Source: UBA10908 sp964608965 (GTDB lineage: Bacteria; Bacillota; Clostridia; Peptostreptococcales; Anaerovoracaceae). Taken from it: a DNA stretch of 64,000 bases. This document shows positions 16,991-25,547 of this stretch, piece by piece (the stretch's first letter is position 1; every line of letters starts with the position of its first letter). The notes under the pieces are model-generated. The model was not told where the DNA came from and did not search any database. It saw nothing but the letters and a program-made list of their open reading frames with translations. The position numbers were made by a program, and so were the translations under genes. The stretch covers positions 62,001-126,000 of the forward strand of contig CAZSPZ010000002.1 of the NCBI GenBank assembly GCA_964608965.1, written 5' to 3'.

Positions 16991-17980
16991 ATGAAAATGG
17001 AATTGAATGTACACTCCGGCAATATGATACGCTGGGGAAAAGAACATCCGGAAGCAGTGGTACTTTCCGGAGACCTGGGAAGTTCCTGCGAAATTAAAGA
17101 ATTTAGAAGCGAATTGCCCGACCAATATTTTTCGATGGGCTTAACAGAACAAAACATGGTTGGCTGGGCCGCAGGTTTGGCCCGAGAAGGATTTCTCCCT
17201 TATTTGCACTCGTTTGGTGTATTTCTGTATCGCCGTGTGTTGGATCAGCTGGAGATGTCAGTGGCTTACAGCAATCTGCCTGTTACTTTTGTCGGATTTC
17301 TCCCCGGAATTATGACACCCGGAGGCGTATCCCACCAGATGATCAACGATGTAGGCGTTCTGCGCGCCGTTCCCAATATGCATATTTTCTCCATGGGAGA
17401 TGCTACGGACATCGAAGGCATATTAAAAATGGCGCACGAAGCCGGCGGACCTACTTTTATCCGTATGCTTCGCAAAGAAGTACCAAGACTCTTCCCCGCA
17501 AACGAACCGATCCTGTTTAATCATGCAAGGATTTGTACCGAAGGAACGGATGTAGCGGTATTTTCCGAAAGCATCTGTACCGAAGAAACTTTAAAAGCAG
17601 TAAAGGTTTTGGAAAAACACGGTGTTTCCGTACAACATCTTCATGTTTCGACATTAAAGCCTTTTACCGACCCTCAGGTTGTGGATGCGCTTAAAAAAGT
17701 TAAGTACGGTGCGATTTCTTACGAAAACCACACAGTCATGGGCGGACTTGGAACCAACGTCGCCGAAGTGATTGCCGAGCAAGGTCTTGGCACTCGCCTG
17801 GTTAAGCTTGGCCTTCAGGACCAGTATGCGAACGGGGCATCCAAGATGCACTTGATCAAAAAGTACAATATGGATGCTGCCTCCCTGATTAAGGCTGTCG
17901 AAAAAATGATCGGCAAGGATCTTGGAATTCAAGAAGAAGAAATCGAAGCGGTTAGATTCGAAGATTATACATTTGTGTAA
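16991..17980 (+). CDS. Transketolase-like enzyme, C-terminal subunit
   Basis: A 329-residue pyrimidine-binding plus C-terminal half of transketolase. It contains 'SMGLTEQNMVGWAAGLA' (about residues 46-62) with the catalytic-type Glu that activates thiamine diphosphate, and 'SENHTVMGGLGTNVAE' in the C-terminal domain. It forms the active enzyme with the product of the preceding gene. A short hairpin lies between it and the aldolase gene. Confidence 0.92.
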   Translation: MKMELNVHSGNMIRWGKEHPEAVVLSGDLGSSCEIKEFRSELPDQYFSMGLTEQNMVGWAAGLAREGFLPYLHSFGVFLYRRVLDQLEMSVAYSNLPVTFVGFLPGIMTPGGVSHQMINDVGVLRAVPNMHIFSMGDATDIEGILKMAHEAGGPTFIRMLRKEVPRLFPANEPILFNHARICTEGTDVAVFSESICTEETLKAVKVLEKHGVSVQHLHVSTLKPFTDPQVVDALKKVKYGAISYENHTVMGGLGTNVAEVIAEQGLGTRLVKLGLQDQYANGASKMHLIKKYNMDAASLIKAVEKMIGKDLGIQEEEIEAVRFEDYTFV

Positions 17981-17986
17981 ACGTAT

Positions 17987-18011
17987 AGGGCGAGCCGAAA
18001 AAGCCCGCCCT
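17987..18011 (+). terminator. Intercistronic hairpin, possible attenuator
   Basis: AGGGCG and CGCCCT arms (17987-17992 and 18006-18011) flank a 13-base loop and are followed by a moderately T-rich run. It is weak and lies inside the operon, so it may trim or attenuate the mRNA between the transketolase and aldolase genes. Confidence 0.4.
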
Positions 18012-18050
18012 GTTATTTTAAATGAAACATATATATGAAAGGAAACGACA

Positions 18051-18725
18051 ATGTTTGAATCCACAAAAAAAGAAATAATTAAAGCGGGAATGAATTTGGA
18101 CCGCTACGGCCTTATCGCACTTTCCGGCGGGAACGTATCCGTTCGCATGGAAAGCGGAGAAATCCTTATCACTCCTTCCGGAATGATTTACGAAGACCTG
18201 GTCGAGGATGATATTCTCGTGATGGACATCAACGGAAAAATCATCGAAGGCACCAGAAAGTCCTCCTCCGATACGGAAGCGATTCTCTATATCATGCAAA
18301 ATCGCCCGGATGTAAACGCTGTAATCCACACGCATCAACCGTATGCAACTGCGATCGGCCTTATTCAGGACGAATTCGAAGTAAATCTTACCACGCTTGC
18401 AAACGCTACTGCCGGGCCGGTTCCCGTCACACCTTACAGCTCAGCTGGAAGCATCGAAATGGGTATCGACACAGTTAAGTACGTCGGTGACGGTCTTGCT
18501 GTTATCCTTGCACACCACGGCGTCATGACGATCGGAAAGAACCTGAAGCAGGCACTTTATGCCGCAGTGTACCTGGAAGAAGCAGCTAAGTGCTATCTTG
18601 CCGCCAGAGCTTGCGGAGAAACCAAGAAAATGACACCCGAGCAAATTGCGCAATCCATCGAAGTGTTTAAATATTACGGACAGGGAACCCCCGTTATCCC
18701 CAAGGATTTGGTAAAGAGAAAATAG
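18051..18725 (+). CDS. Class II aldolase (FucA/AraD family)
   Basis: A zinc-dependent class II aldolase/epimerase of 224 residues. 'SGGNVS' (25-30) binds phosphate. Glu76 in 'SSSDTEA' corresponds to the catalytic Glu of fuculose-phosphate aldolase. His93, His95 ('HTHQP') and His156 ('AHHG') are the zinc ligands. It probably cleaves or epimerises a sugar phosphate that connects to the split transketolase upstream. Assignment to fuculose, ribulose or another substrate is not possible from sequence alone. GAAAGGAAA precedes the start, and the SorC regulator gene follows within 10 bp. Confidence 0.9.
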   Translation: MFESTKKEIIKAGMNLDRYGLIALSGGNVSVRMESGEILITPSGMIYEDLVEDDILVMDINGKIIEGTRKSSSDTEAILYIMQNRPDVNAVIHTHQPYATAIGLIQDEFEVNLTTLANATAGPVPVTPYSSAGSIEMGIDTVKYVGDGLAVILAHHGVMTIGKNLKQALYAAVYLEEAAKCYLAARACGETKKMTPEQIAQSIEVFKYYGQGTPVIPKDLVKRK

Positions 18726-18734
18726 GGAAACATC

Positions 18735-19673
18735 ATGAGCCAAAGAGACGAGATTTTAGTTCAGGTTGCGGAGCTTTATTATCAGCAAAATCTGAATCAG
18801 CACGAAATTTCAAAAATCTTTAATATTTCCAGGCCGACAGTTTCAAGACTCCTGGACGAAGCCAGAAAGCGTAAAATCGTTGAGATTATTATCCATAGTC
18901 CCATCGAGAAAAATTACGAACTTTCCGCTGCGGTCAGAGAGGCTCTTGGGCTTAAAAACTGTATTGTCATCGACAGCAATTCCGGATATCAGGAGACGCT
19001 GAAACGCTGTGCCACAGCTGCTGCGGGTTTTCTGCACAGTATTTTGGAAAGCAATTCCGTCTTGGCCGTATCCTGGGGTCGTGCGATCACATACCTTGCT
19101 CAAGTTCTTGAACCGAGGGATTCTCGCAATGTCCATGTCGTTCAGATGGTCGGTTGCCTTGCAGCCGGAAATCCCCAGCAGGACGGCATCGAAATTTCAA
19201 TGAAAATCGCCGAAAAACTGGGCGCGGGATATTCGAACATTTTCGCTCCGGTATTTGTAAACAGCGAACTGATGGCTGCCCACTTTATGGAGGAACCCAG
19301 AATCGTTTCGACCATGGAGAAGATTAACATTGCGGATATTGCCGTGATGGGTATCGGTTCCGTTGGCGATCAGGATTCCATTCTTTCCACGACGGACAGC
19401 GTCTCCGCTCAAGAATGGAAATACCTTTTAGAAAAAGGTGCAAAAGGCCATCTTTTGGCTCGTATGTTCAACGAAAACGGCGTCGAAATTCCTATTCCCG
19501 GCAAAAGCGCGGTATCTCCTTCCCTGGATACACTTAAGAAAATCCGCTGGACCATCGGCATTGCCGCTTCGGCAAAAAAAGCGAGCGCAACCATGGCCGC
19601 TGTAAAGGCAGGCTACATCAATTCTTTGATCATAGACGACAGTCTTGCAAAAGCGCTTCTAAAGGCAAAATAA
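18735..19673 (+). CDS. SorC-family transcriptional regulator
   Basis: A 312-residue regulator. Residues about 8-55 form a helix-turn-helix ('LNQHEISKIFNISRPTVSRLLDEA' region), followed by the SorC sugar-phosphate effector domain with 'SWGRAITYLAQVL' near residue 113 and 'GIGSV' near 205. SorC proteins bind phosphorylated sugars and usually control their own operon. The palindrome at 16009-16026 is the likely operator. A terminator follows the stop codon. Confidence 0.9.
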   Translation: MSQRDEILVQVAELYYQQNLNQHEISKIFNISRPTVSRLLDEARKRKIVEIIIHSPIEKNYELSAAVREALGLKNCIVIDSNSGYQETLKRCATAAAGFLHSILESNSVLAVSWGRAITYLAQVLEPRDSRNVHVVQMVGCLAAGNPQQDGIEISMKIAEKLGAGYSNIFAPVFVNSELMAAHFMEEPRIVSTMEKINIADIAVMGIGSVGDQDSILSTTDSVSAQEWKYLLEKGAKGHLLARMFNENGVEIPIPGKSAVSPSLDTLKKIRWTIGIAASAKKASATMAAVKAGYINSLIIDDSLAKALLKAK

Positions 19674-19687
19674 AAAAATTTAACGAG

Positions 19688-19740
19688 AAAGAGCAACCCG
19701 TGCGTTCATCAAAAAAGACGAATCGGGAGGCTCTTTTTTT
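19688..19740 (+). terminator. Rho-independent terminator after the sugar operon
   Basis: AAAGAGC..CCCG pairs imperfectly with CGGG..GCTCTTT and runs into seven Ts (19734-19740), 15 bases after the SorC gene. Confidence 0.7.
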
Positions 19741-19785
19741 ATACCCTTGCAGCTATTTGTGGGACTTTTTCATCTTTTCATGTTT

Positions 19786-19814
19786 TTGACGCATAATGGC
19801 ATTTATGATATACT
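19786..19814 (+). promoter_or_regulatory. Promoter of the walRK-rsmA operon
   Basis: TTGACG (19786-19791) and TATACT (19809-19814) with 17-bp spacing, about 20 bp before the response regulator gene. Confidence 0.75.
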
Positions 19815-19834
19815 GAATCGTCAAGGAGGAGCAT

Positions 19835-20545
19835 ATGAATACGACAAACAGCGCCAAAAAGATATTGATTATCGAAGACGAGGCGTCCATCTCCGATATT
19901 ATCAAATTCAACCTTACAAAAGAAGGTTACGAAGTGGATACAGCTTACGACGGCCGGGATGGATTAACCAAAGCCTTGGGCAACAATCCGGATTTGATTC
20001 TTCTGGATGTCATGTTGCCTCTTATGGATGGTTTTCAAGTCTGCAAAAAAGTCCGGGAAACGAGCAATGTTCCCATATTGATGCTCACCGCAAAAGAAGA
20101 GGAAGTCGATAAAGTGCTCGGTTTGGAATTGGGCGCGGACGACTATATCACAAAACCCTTCGGTATGCGGGAACTGATTGCCCGCATAAAAGCGAACATT
20201 CGAAGAAGCGATTTCATGGAAGACAAAATGGACGCTCCTGCTGATGTTCAGACTTTCGGAAATCTCGAAATCGACATGAACCGCTACGAAGTCAGAAAAG
20301 ACGGCGTCGTGCTGGAACTTACTTTGCGGGAATTTGAGCTTCTCAAATACTTGGCTGAACGAGAAGACAAGGTCTTCTCCAGAGAGCAGCTTCTGGAGGA
20401 AGTCTGGGGATATGAATATTACGGAGATATCCGCACTGTGGACGTTACAGTAAGACGGCTCCGGGAAAAGCTGGAAGACGAACCCAGCGATCCTAAATAT
20501 ATTATGACAAAGCGCGGGATCGGCTATCACTTCAGGAGACCATAA
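19835..20545 (+). CDS. walR: WalR-type OmpR-family response regulator
   Basis: A 236-residue response regulator. The receiver domain has the phospho-acceptor Asp58 in 'LILLDVMLP', acidic residues 'EDE' at 14-16 and 'KPFG' near residue 110. The C-terminal OmpR winged helix ends with the usual 'VRRLREKLE' and 'RGIGYHFR' segments. Together with the kinase 3 bp downstream it has the architecture of the essential WalRK cell-wall system. The usual walH/I/J genes are missing, so the WalR name rests on kinase architecture; PhoP-type is an alternative. AAGGAGGAG precedes the ATG. Confidence 0.85.
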   Translation: MNTTNSAKKILIIEDEASISDIIKFNLTKEGYEVDTAYDGRDGLTKALGNNPDLILLDVMLPLMDGFQVCKKVRETSNVPILMLTAKEEEVDKVLGLELGADDYITKPFGMRELIARIKANIRRSDFMEDKMDAPADVQTFGNLEIDMNRYEVRKDGVVLELTLREFELLKYLAEREDKVFSREQLLEEVWGYEYYGDIRTVDVTVRRLREKLEDEPSDPKYIMTKRGIGYHFRRP

Positions 20546-20548
20546 AGA

Positions 20549-22384
20549 ATGAACACAGGGAGACAGCGCAGCAGTGTACGATGGAGAATCGTGCTGATCT
20601 ATTTTTTATTGGTCTTTATCGCCATGACCATTGTTTCGGTTTTTTTGATGGACCAAATGAAGACCTATCAGGTGAATTCTGTGAAAGACAATCTTACGAA
20701 GACCATCAGCGAAAGCAATCTGCTCACCTCCCTTGGAAAATATGACAATTTAAGAGATAATACGGAAGCAATCCAAATCAATTTGGATGAGAATTGGAGT
20801 CGCAGTTTTTCCGAAGAACTTTCGGTTGTGTGCGAGGATTTAAAAATATGCGCGTCCACGAACATGAATATTGTCGGGCGGGACGCTACCGATGTATTTG
20901 ATTCGGATATTATTGTCAATGTTATGATGTCGGGAGAAAACGGCGAATCGGATTCCACCATTGCCGGAGCAATACCGGTAAAAAACCTTTGCTATCCGAT
21001 TATTTCCGAAAAGACCGATCAGGTAATCGGTGCGGTTTATGTACGGGCGGATCTTTCCAGCATCAGCAGTTTTCTTTCACAGTCCAAATTGATATTTGTA
21101 CAGGCGATGTTCATTGCTCTGGTGATTACGGTATTGCTGGGCTTTATCATTGCGCGAAGCATTACGGTACCCATCAATAACGTTACGCGCACCGCACAGC
21201 GCATGTCCCAGGGCGATTTCAGCCAGACGGTAGAAGTAAAATCCAACGATGAGATCGGGCAGCTGGCCGAGATGTTTAACCTTTTGCGGGAAAAACTGGA
21301 CTTCACTCTTTCGGAAATATCCAACGAAAAAAACAAGCTGGAAACCATCCTGACCTATATGGCCGATGGATTGATAGCGATAGATTTAAATGGAATCGTG
21401 ATCCACGCAAATCCCGCGGCAAGGGAGATGCTTGGAATAGACGAAGATGAAAATCTGGACAACGTCCCCTACGAAAGTCTCCTTGGTCATCCTTCCGATA
21501 AAATGAAACTGGAGTACATCAAAGAGAACTGCAAAGACGAAGGCGGGCAGGACACATTTGATTACGGAGCCACAACTTACGCCGTCCGCTACGACAGATT
21601 CAAGGACGACTATGGCAACGATGTCGGTATCATCATCATCATGCAGGATATTACAGAGCGTCAAAAGTTGGAAGACATGCAGACGGACTTTGTCGCAAAC
21701 GTCTCCCACGAACTGAAGACTCCTCTCACCACGATAAAAAGTTATACGGAAACGCTGCTGGACGGTGCACTGGATGACAAGGAGATTGCACGAAAATTTC
21801 TGAAAATAGTAGATACGGAAACAGACAGGATGAATCGCCTCGTTAAAGATTTGCTCCAACTTTCCCGACTGGATCATCGGCAGGAAAAATGGAACATTAA
21901 AGAGAGCAACATCATCGTGCTGATTCATATGGCCGTCACGAAAATGGATATGACGGCTCAGCATAAACAGCAACATTTAAACTCGCTCTATGATTTGGAC
22001 GGAGATGTCCGCGTTTTGATCGACCGGGACCGCTTTGAGCAGGTTATGATGAACGTCCTTTCCAACGCCATCAAATATACGGATAAAAACGGCCGTATCG
22101 ATGTGGATGTGCTTGTACAGGATAATGTAGTAAAAATCATCGTACAGGATAACGGCATCGGAATACCCGAAGCGGAAATCCCGCGCATATTCGAAAGGTT
22201 TTATCGCGTCGATAAAGCTCGCTCCAGAGCGCTTGGCGGAACCGGCTTGGGTCTTGCCATAACAAAGCAGATTGTGGAAGAGCATCATGGTACGATAGAA
22301 GCCGAAAGCCGGGAAGGGAACGGCACAAAGATCACCATCACACTCCCGCTGGCAACGCGCAGGGGGAAGCGCAACATCGATTAA
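20549..22384 (+). CDS. walK: WalK-type sensor histidine kinase
   Basis: A 611-residue membrane kinase. TM1 is at about 13-33, an extracytoplasmic sensor domain at about 34-175, TM2 at about 178-200, then HAMP (200-252), PAS (about 262-375), HisKA with His387 in 'VSHELKTPL', and HATPase with 'DNGIGIP' and 'GTGLGLAI' boxes. This TM-Cache-TM-HAMP-PAS-kinase order is that of WalK. Unlike Bacillus, the following genes are an FtsB/DivIC-like protein, RNase M5 and RsmA. Confidence 0.88.
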   Translation: MNTGRQRSSVRWRIVLIYFLLVFIAMTIVSVFLMDQMKTYQVNSVKDNLTKTISESNLLTSLGKYDNLRDNTEAIQINLDENWSRSFSEELSVVCEDLKICASTNMNIVGRDATDVFDSDIIVNVMMSGENGESDSTIAGAIPVKNLCYPIISEKTDQVIGAVYVRADLSSISSFLSQSKLIFVQAMFIALVITVLLGFIIARSITVPINNVTRTAQRMSQGDFSQTVEVKSNDEIGQLAEMFNLLREKLDFTLSEISNEKNKLETILTYMADGLIAIDLNGIVIHANPAAREMLGIDEDENLDNVPYESLLGHPSDKMKLEYIKENCKDEGGQDTFDYGATTYAVRYDRFKDDYGNDVGIIIIMQDITERQKLEDMQTDFVANVSHELKTPLTTIKSYTETLLDGALDDKEIARKFLKIVDTETDRMNRLVKDLLQLSRLDHRQEKWNIKESNIIVLIHMAVTKMDMTAQHKQQHLNSLYDLDGDVRVLIDRDRFEQVMMNVLSNAIKYTDKNGRIDVDVLVQDNVVKIIVQDNGIGIPEAEIPRIFERFYRVDKARSRALGGTGLGLAITKQIVEEHHGTIEAESREGNGTKITITLPLATRRGKRNID

Positions 22385-22399
22385 TCAAAGGCTGGGGAC

Positions 22400-22870
22400 A
22401 TGGGAAAGAAGAGCAAAAAAAACGAGATAAGCCACGACGATGTGATCGATTTTGACCGTGCCAGAGAAGAACGACGGCAAAAGCGAAAAGAAAAGCTGGA
22501 GAAAAAGATCCCTGTCGAAAAAGATCCTATTTCTCTGCGGCGTCAGGCAAAACGCAGACGTTTCGTGCTCATTTGCACTGCGGGAATACTTTTGGTTGCT
22601 GCCATTGTCGTTTCTGCCTGCATTAACCTTTGGAAACTGAGCAAGGAAAAAGAAGAAGCGCAGGCGGAGCTGGATTGCCTTTCGCAGGAGCAGGCAGCTT
22701 TGGAAAATGAACTGTCGCAAATTGAAAGCGAAGAATATATAGAGCAAACCGCCAGAGGCGAATTGCATATGATTATGCCCGGAGAAACCATGTATGTGGT
22801 TCCCGTGGAACCCACGACAGGTTCGGCACTGGAACTGGAAGAAGAAGAAAGCGATGCAAAACCGGAATGA
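22400..22870 (+). CDS. FtsB/DivIC-like septum formation protein
   Basis: A 156-residue bitopic protein: a charged cytoplasmic N-terminus (1-55), one transmembrane helix (about 56-75, 'FVLICTAGILLVAAIVVSAC'), then an extracellular coiled coil rich in Glu/Gln/Leu (about 76-115) and 'YIEQTARGELHMIMPGE' (about 114-130), the typical end of FtsB/DivIC proteins. It would act in the divisome with FtsL. The C-terminal acidic tail is extra. Its stop overlaps the start of the RNase M5 gene. Confidence 0.82.
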   Translation: MGKKSKKNEISHDDVIDFDRAREERRQKRKEKLEKKIPVEKDPISLRRQAKRRRFVLICTAGILLVAAIVVSACINLWKLSKEKEEAQAELDCLSQEQAALENELSQIESEEYIEQTARGELHMIMPGETMYVVPVEPTTGSALELEEEESDAKPE

Positions 22871-23442
22871 CAATGCTCGATAAGCCCGCCATAAAAGAAG
22901 CCATTGTTGTGGAAGGTCGAGACGATCAGGCAGCCGTGCTTCGTGCTGTGGAGGCTGCAACGATTCCTACCCATGGTTATGGAATCCGGCAGGAAACTCT
23001 GGATTTGATTGCAAAGGCGCACGAAAATCAAGGAATCATCTTGTTCACGGATCCGGATTATGCAGGAGAGCAGATAAGAAAACGACTGTTGACGCTGTTC
23101 CCGGAAGCGAAACAAGCCTTTTTAACGAAAGACGAGGCAACGCATGCGGGAGATATCGGCATAGAAAATGCTACGCCCGATGCCATCCGTAAAGCCTTGG
23201 CCGCAGCAAAAGCAAGCAACAGAAAAGAAGCCATAGAATTCGATATCACAGATATGTGGGCGGAAGGCTTCGTGGGCAGACCCGATTCTGCAAAAAGGCG
23301 CCGGGATATCGGAAAAACCTTGGGAATCGGCAGCGGTAATGCCAAAACATTTTTAAATAAATTGAATCGCTTTGGCGTTACACGAAAGGAATTGCAGGAA
23401 GCATGCAAAAACTCTACACCTCCGGCGGAATTCGAGGATTAG
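22867..23442 (+). CDS. rnmV: Ribonuclease M5
   Basis: Endonuclease that matures 5S rRNA. It is 191 residues, the family length. The N-terminal Toprim domain begins with 'IKEAIVVEGRDD' (about residues 8-19) and has 'FTDPDYAGEQIR' near residue 58, both metal-binding signatures. The first ATG overlaps the preceding stop (ATGA); an alternative ATG is two codons later. It overlaps rsmA by 40 bases, as these two genes are neighbours in many Firmicutes. Confidence 0.94.
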   Translation: MTMLDKPAIKEAIVVEGRDDQAAVLRAVEAATIPTHGYGIRQETLDLIAKAHENQGIILFTDPDYAGEQIRKRLLTLFPEAKQAFLTKDEATHAGDIGIENATPDAIRKALAAAKASNRKEAIEFDITDMWAEGFVGRPDSAKRRRDIGKTLGIGSGNAKTFLNKLNRFGVTRKELQEACKNSTPPAEFED

Positions 23443-24272
23443 AAAGAAAATACGATTTTCATATCGCTAAAAAGCTGGGACAAAACTTTCTTACAGACGA
23501 AAGTGTCATTGTTCAGATCGTGGAAAGCTCCGGAGCGGGGCCAAGAGACCTCGTGATTGAAATCGGACCGGGCATGGGCGTTCTTACGTCCGAAGCCGCA
23601 GAGGTCGCAGGAAAAGTCGTTGCCATAGAAATCGATAAAAACCTCCTTCCTATATTGAATGAAACGCTCGCTTCCTTCGATAATGTCAAGATTTTAAACG
23701 AGGATGTTTTAAAGACGGATGTGGCGCTTACCATAGAGCAGGAACGAATATTGCCGGACGGCAGCCGGGCGGAAGGCGTCAAGATCATAGGAAATCTTCC
23801 CTATTACATTACGACGCCCATTTTGATGAAGCTTTTGGAAGAGCGTGTTCCTGCGGATTCCATTACCATTATGGTTCAAAAGGAAGTGGCCGAGCGTATC
23901 GCCGCCCCTCCGGGAAGCAGAACATACGGTGCCTTGTCCGTGGCCGTTCAGTATTACTGCGAAATAGAATACGTTGTAACGGTTCCCAAAGAAGTGTTTA
24001 TTCCAAGACCCAAGGTGGATTCTGCGGTTTTATGCCTTACCGTCAGAAAAGAAAAACCGGTTGAGCTTGTTTCCGAAGAAGTATTTTTTGAATGCATAAA
24101 AAAAGGGTTCGGCCAGCGCAGAAAAACGCTCCATAATTCCCTTACCGGCATCATGGGTAAGGAAAAAGAAGAAGTCGGACGGATTTTAGAGGAGTGCGGT
24201 ATCGACCCGATACGCCGCGCAGAAACCCTTTCCATTCAGGAATTCGCAAAATTGGCAAATCGCCTGGTATAA
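23403..24272 (+). CDS. rsmA: 16S rRNA adenine dimethyltransferase RsmA (KsgA)
   Basis: Dimethylates two adjacent adenines in the 3'-terminal helix of 16S rRNA. It is 289 residues. 'KKLGQNFLTD' near residues 22-31 and the SAM-binding 'EIGPGMGVLT' (about 53-62) are followed by the catalytic 'NLPYYITTPI' (about 130-139). GCAGGAAG lies upstream inside rnmV; the 40-base overlap indicates coupled translation. Confidence 0.96.
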   Translation: MQKLYTSGGIRGLERKYDFHIAKKLGQNFLTDESVIVQIVESSGAGPRDLVIEIGPGMGVLTSEAAEVAGKVVAIEIDKNLLPILNETLASFDNVKILNEDVLKTDVALTIEQERILPDGSRAEGVKIIGNLPYYITTPILMKLLEERVPADSITIMVQKEVAERIAAPPGSRTYGALSVAVQYYCEIEYVVTVPKEVFIPRPKVDSAVLCLTVRKEKPVELVSEEVFFECIKKGFGQRRKTLHNSLTGIMGKEKEEVGRILEECGIDPIRRAETLSIQEFAKLANRLV

Positions 24273-24312
24273 ACGGGCTTGCATATAGAATCTTTTTAAG
24301 GAGGAATAGTAA

Positions 24313-24690
24313 ATGAAAACAATTGCAACAACAAAAGCTCCCGGTGCTATCGGGCCTTATTCTCAGGGACAGATGGTGGGAAACATGGTGTTTACATCCG
24401 GACAGCTCGGCCTTGACCCTGCTACCGGCGCTTTTGCGGGAGAAGATGTAAAAGCTCAGGCCAAAGCTTCCCTGGAAAACGTAAAAGCGATTTTGGAAGC
24501 AGCCGGAACCGGAATGGACAAAGTCTGCAAGACGACCGTCTTTCTGTCCGACATGGCCAATTTCGGTGCAGTAAACGAAGTGTACGGAACATACTTTAAA
24601 GAAGGTTCCTATCCGGCAAGAAGCTGCGTAGAAGTAGCTGCGCTGCCCAAGGGCGGCCTCGTGGAAATCGAAGCAATCGCAGAACTGTAA
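24313..24690 (+). CDS. ridA: RidA enamine/imine deaminase
   Basis: Reactive-intermediate deaminase of 125 residues, the classic length. 'APGAIGPYSQGQ' (about 10-21), 'SGQLGLDP' (about 35-42) and the C-terminal 'PARSCVEVAALPKGGLVEIEAIA' region with the substrate-binding Arg and Glu are all present. AGGAGGAAT precedes the ATG. It is a second RidA homologue in the window, much closer to the canonical enzyme than the one at 14320. Confidence 0.94.
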   Translation: MKTIATTKAPGAIGPYSQGQMVGNMVFTSGQLGLDPATGAFAGEDVKAQAKASLENVKAILEAAGTGMDKVCKTTVFLSDMANFGAVNEVYGTYFKEGSYPARSCVEVAALPKGGLVEIEAIAEL

Positions 24691-24724
24691 AAAGAAGCAA
24701 AACCGTGCGATAAAACATGCCCGG

Positions 24725-24814
24725 CTGCGCAAAATGTGACCGATGGCCGGCACCGCGTAAAATGCGGCCGATGTTGAACGCTTAGCAAAATAACGGCTAT
24801 GTTGGACATTGCAC
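24725..24814 (+). repeat. Three degenerate ~30-bp tandem repeats
   Basis: Three adjacent units share the pattern GCG-AAAATG-G-CCGATG...: 24725-24752, 24753-24781 and 24782-24814 (the third is most diverged, with AAAAT and CTATGTTGGAC). They lie in non-coding sequence after ridA. No coding frame or terminator uses them. Confidence 0.5.
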
Positions 24815-24827
24815 AAAGCAACTTTCC

Positions 24828-24877
24828 AAAAAGCTCGTTGAAAGAGATATATTGTATCCCTTCCGGCGAGCTTTTTT
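24828..24877. terminator. Terminator after ridA
   Basis: AAAAAGCTCG (24828-24837) pairs with CGAGCTTTTTT (24867-24877) around a 29-base loop with its own small pairing. The T run makes it a plausible end of the walR-ridA unit. Confidence 0.65.
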
Positions 24878-25006
24878 CGTTTCACCGGAAAATGTCGTGA
24901 GCAATCACAACCCTGTATATTAAAGCAATTAGTTTGCTTTAATGAACAAATCCATTTAGGATGCCAAGGCGATGTACCCCTTTGAGCAAGTTGCTATGAA
25001 TGAATC

Positions 25007-25400
25007 AAATCGGTGCAAATAGAGAAAAAGTTGTCCCGATAGGAACGCGGACGTTCCTATGACAAGAATAAAGAAGAGATTTGCACCGAAAATCGAATTT
25101 TAGCGACAAAATCGGTGCAAATAGAGAAAAAGTTGCCCCGATAGGAACGCGGACGTTCCTATGACAAGAATAAAGAAGAGATTTGCACCGAAAATTGGAT
25201 TTTAGCGACAAAATCGGTGCAAATAGAGAAAAAGTTGTCCCGATAGGAACGCGGACGTTCCTACGACAAGAATAAAGTGGAGATTTGCCCCGAAAATCGG
25301 ATTATGGCGACAAAATCGGTGCAATTAGAGTAAAAACCATCGCGATAGGAACACACGCGTTCCTACGACAAGAATAAAAAGAGAATTTGCACCGAAATCG
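25007..25400. repeat. Tandem array of four 102-bp nested-palindrome units
   Basis: Unit starts at 25007, 25109, 25211 and 25313 give an exact 102-bp period; the fourth unit is the most diverged. Each unit holds outer inverted arms TCGGTGCAAAT / ATTTGCACCGA and an inner hairpin ATAGGAACG-CGGA-CGTTCCTAT (first copy 25039-25060), with TTGTC / GACAA pairing between. Copies 1-3 are almost identical. No cas gene, transposase or coding use is nearby. From 24878 to 25006, outside this array, nothing recognisable was seen. Confidence 0.9.
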
Positions 25401-25452
25401 GCTGAAAAGGTTCTAAATCGGGCAGAGCCTTGCATAATCAGTCCTAAATGAA

Positions 25453-25484
25453 AAAAGTTCTCCCGCATAAGCAAGAGAACTTTT
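25453..25484 (-). terminator. Terminator of serS
   Basis: On the minus strand AAAAGTTCTC and GAGAACTTTT pair and are followed by Ts, about 65 bases after the serS stop. Confidence 0.75.
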
Positions 25485-25547
25485 ATATTGTATCTCGTCT
25501 AACCCCAACTCTTGTCAGCGGGTTTTTTTACGATATTCTAAACGATT

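Noticed and set aside
22385..22960. 191-codon minus-strand frame opposite the FtsB/DivIC-like gene
   Set aside because: Phe-rich antisense product; the plus strand has a clear gene with transmembrane helix and coiled coil.
24151..24885. 244-codon minus-strand open frame covering ridA and the following repeats
   Set aside because: It spans antisense of rsmA and ridA plus the degenerate repeats and the terminator; composition is Cys/Phe-rich and not protein-like.
25005..25211. 68-codon minus-strand open frame within the repeat array
   Set aside because: It merely reads two copies of the 102-bp repeat (102 is divisible by three), giving a repeated peptide; no ribosome binding site.
25007..25400. 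CRISPR array
   Set aside because: The units are contiguous 102-bp near-identical copies without unique spacers, and no cas genes are present.
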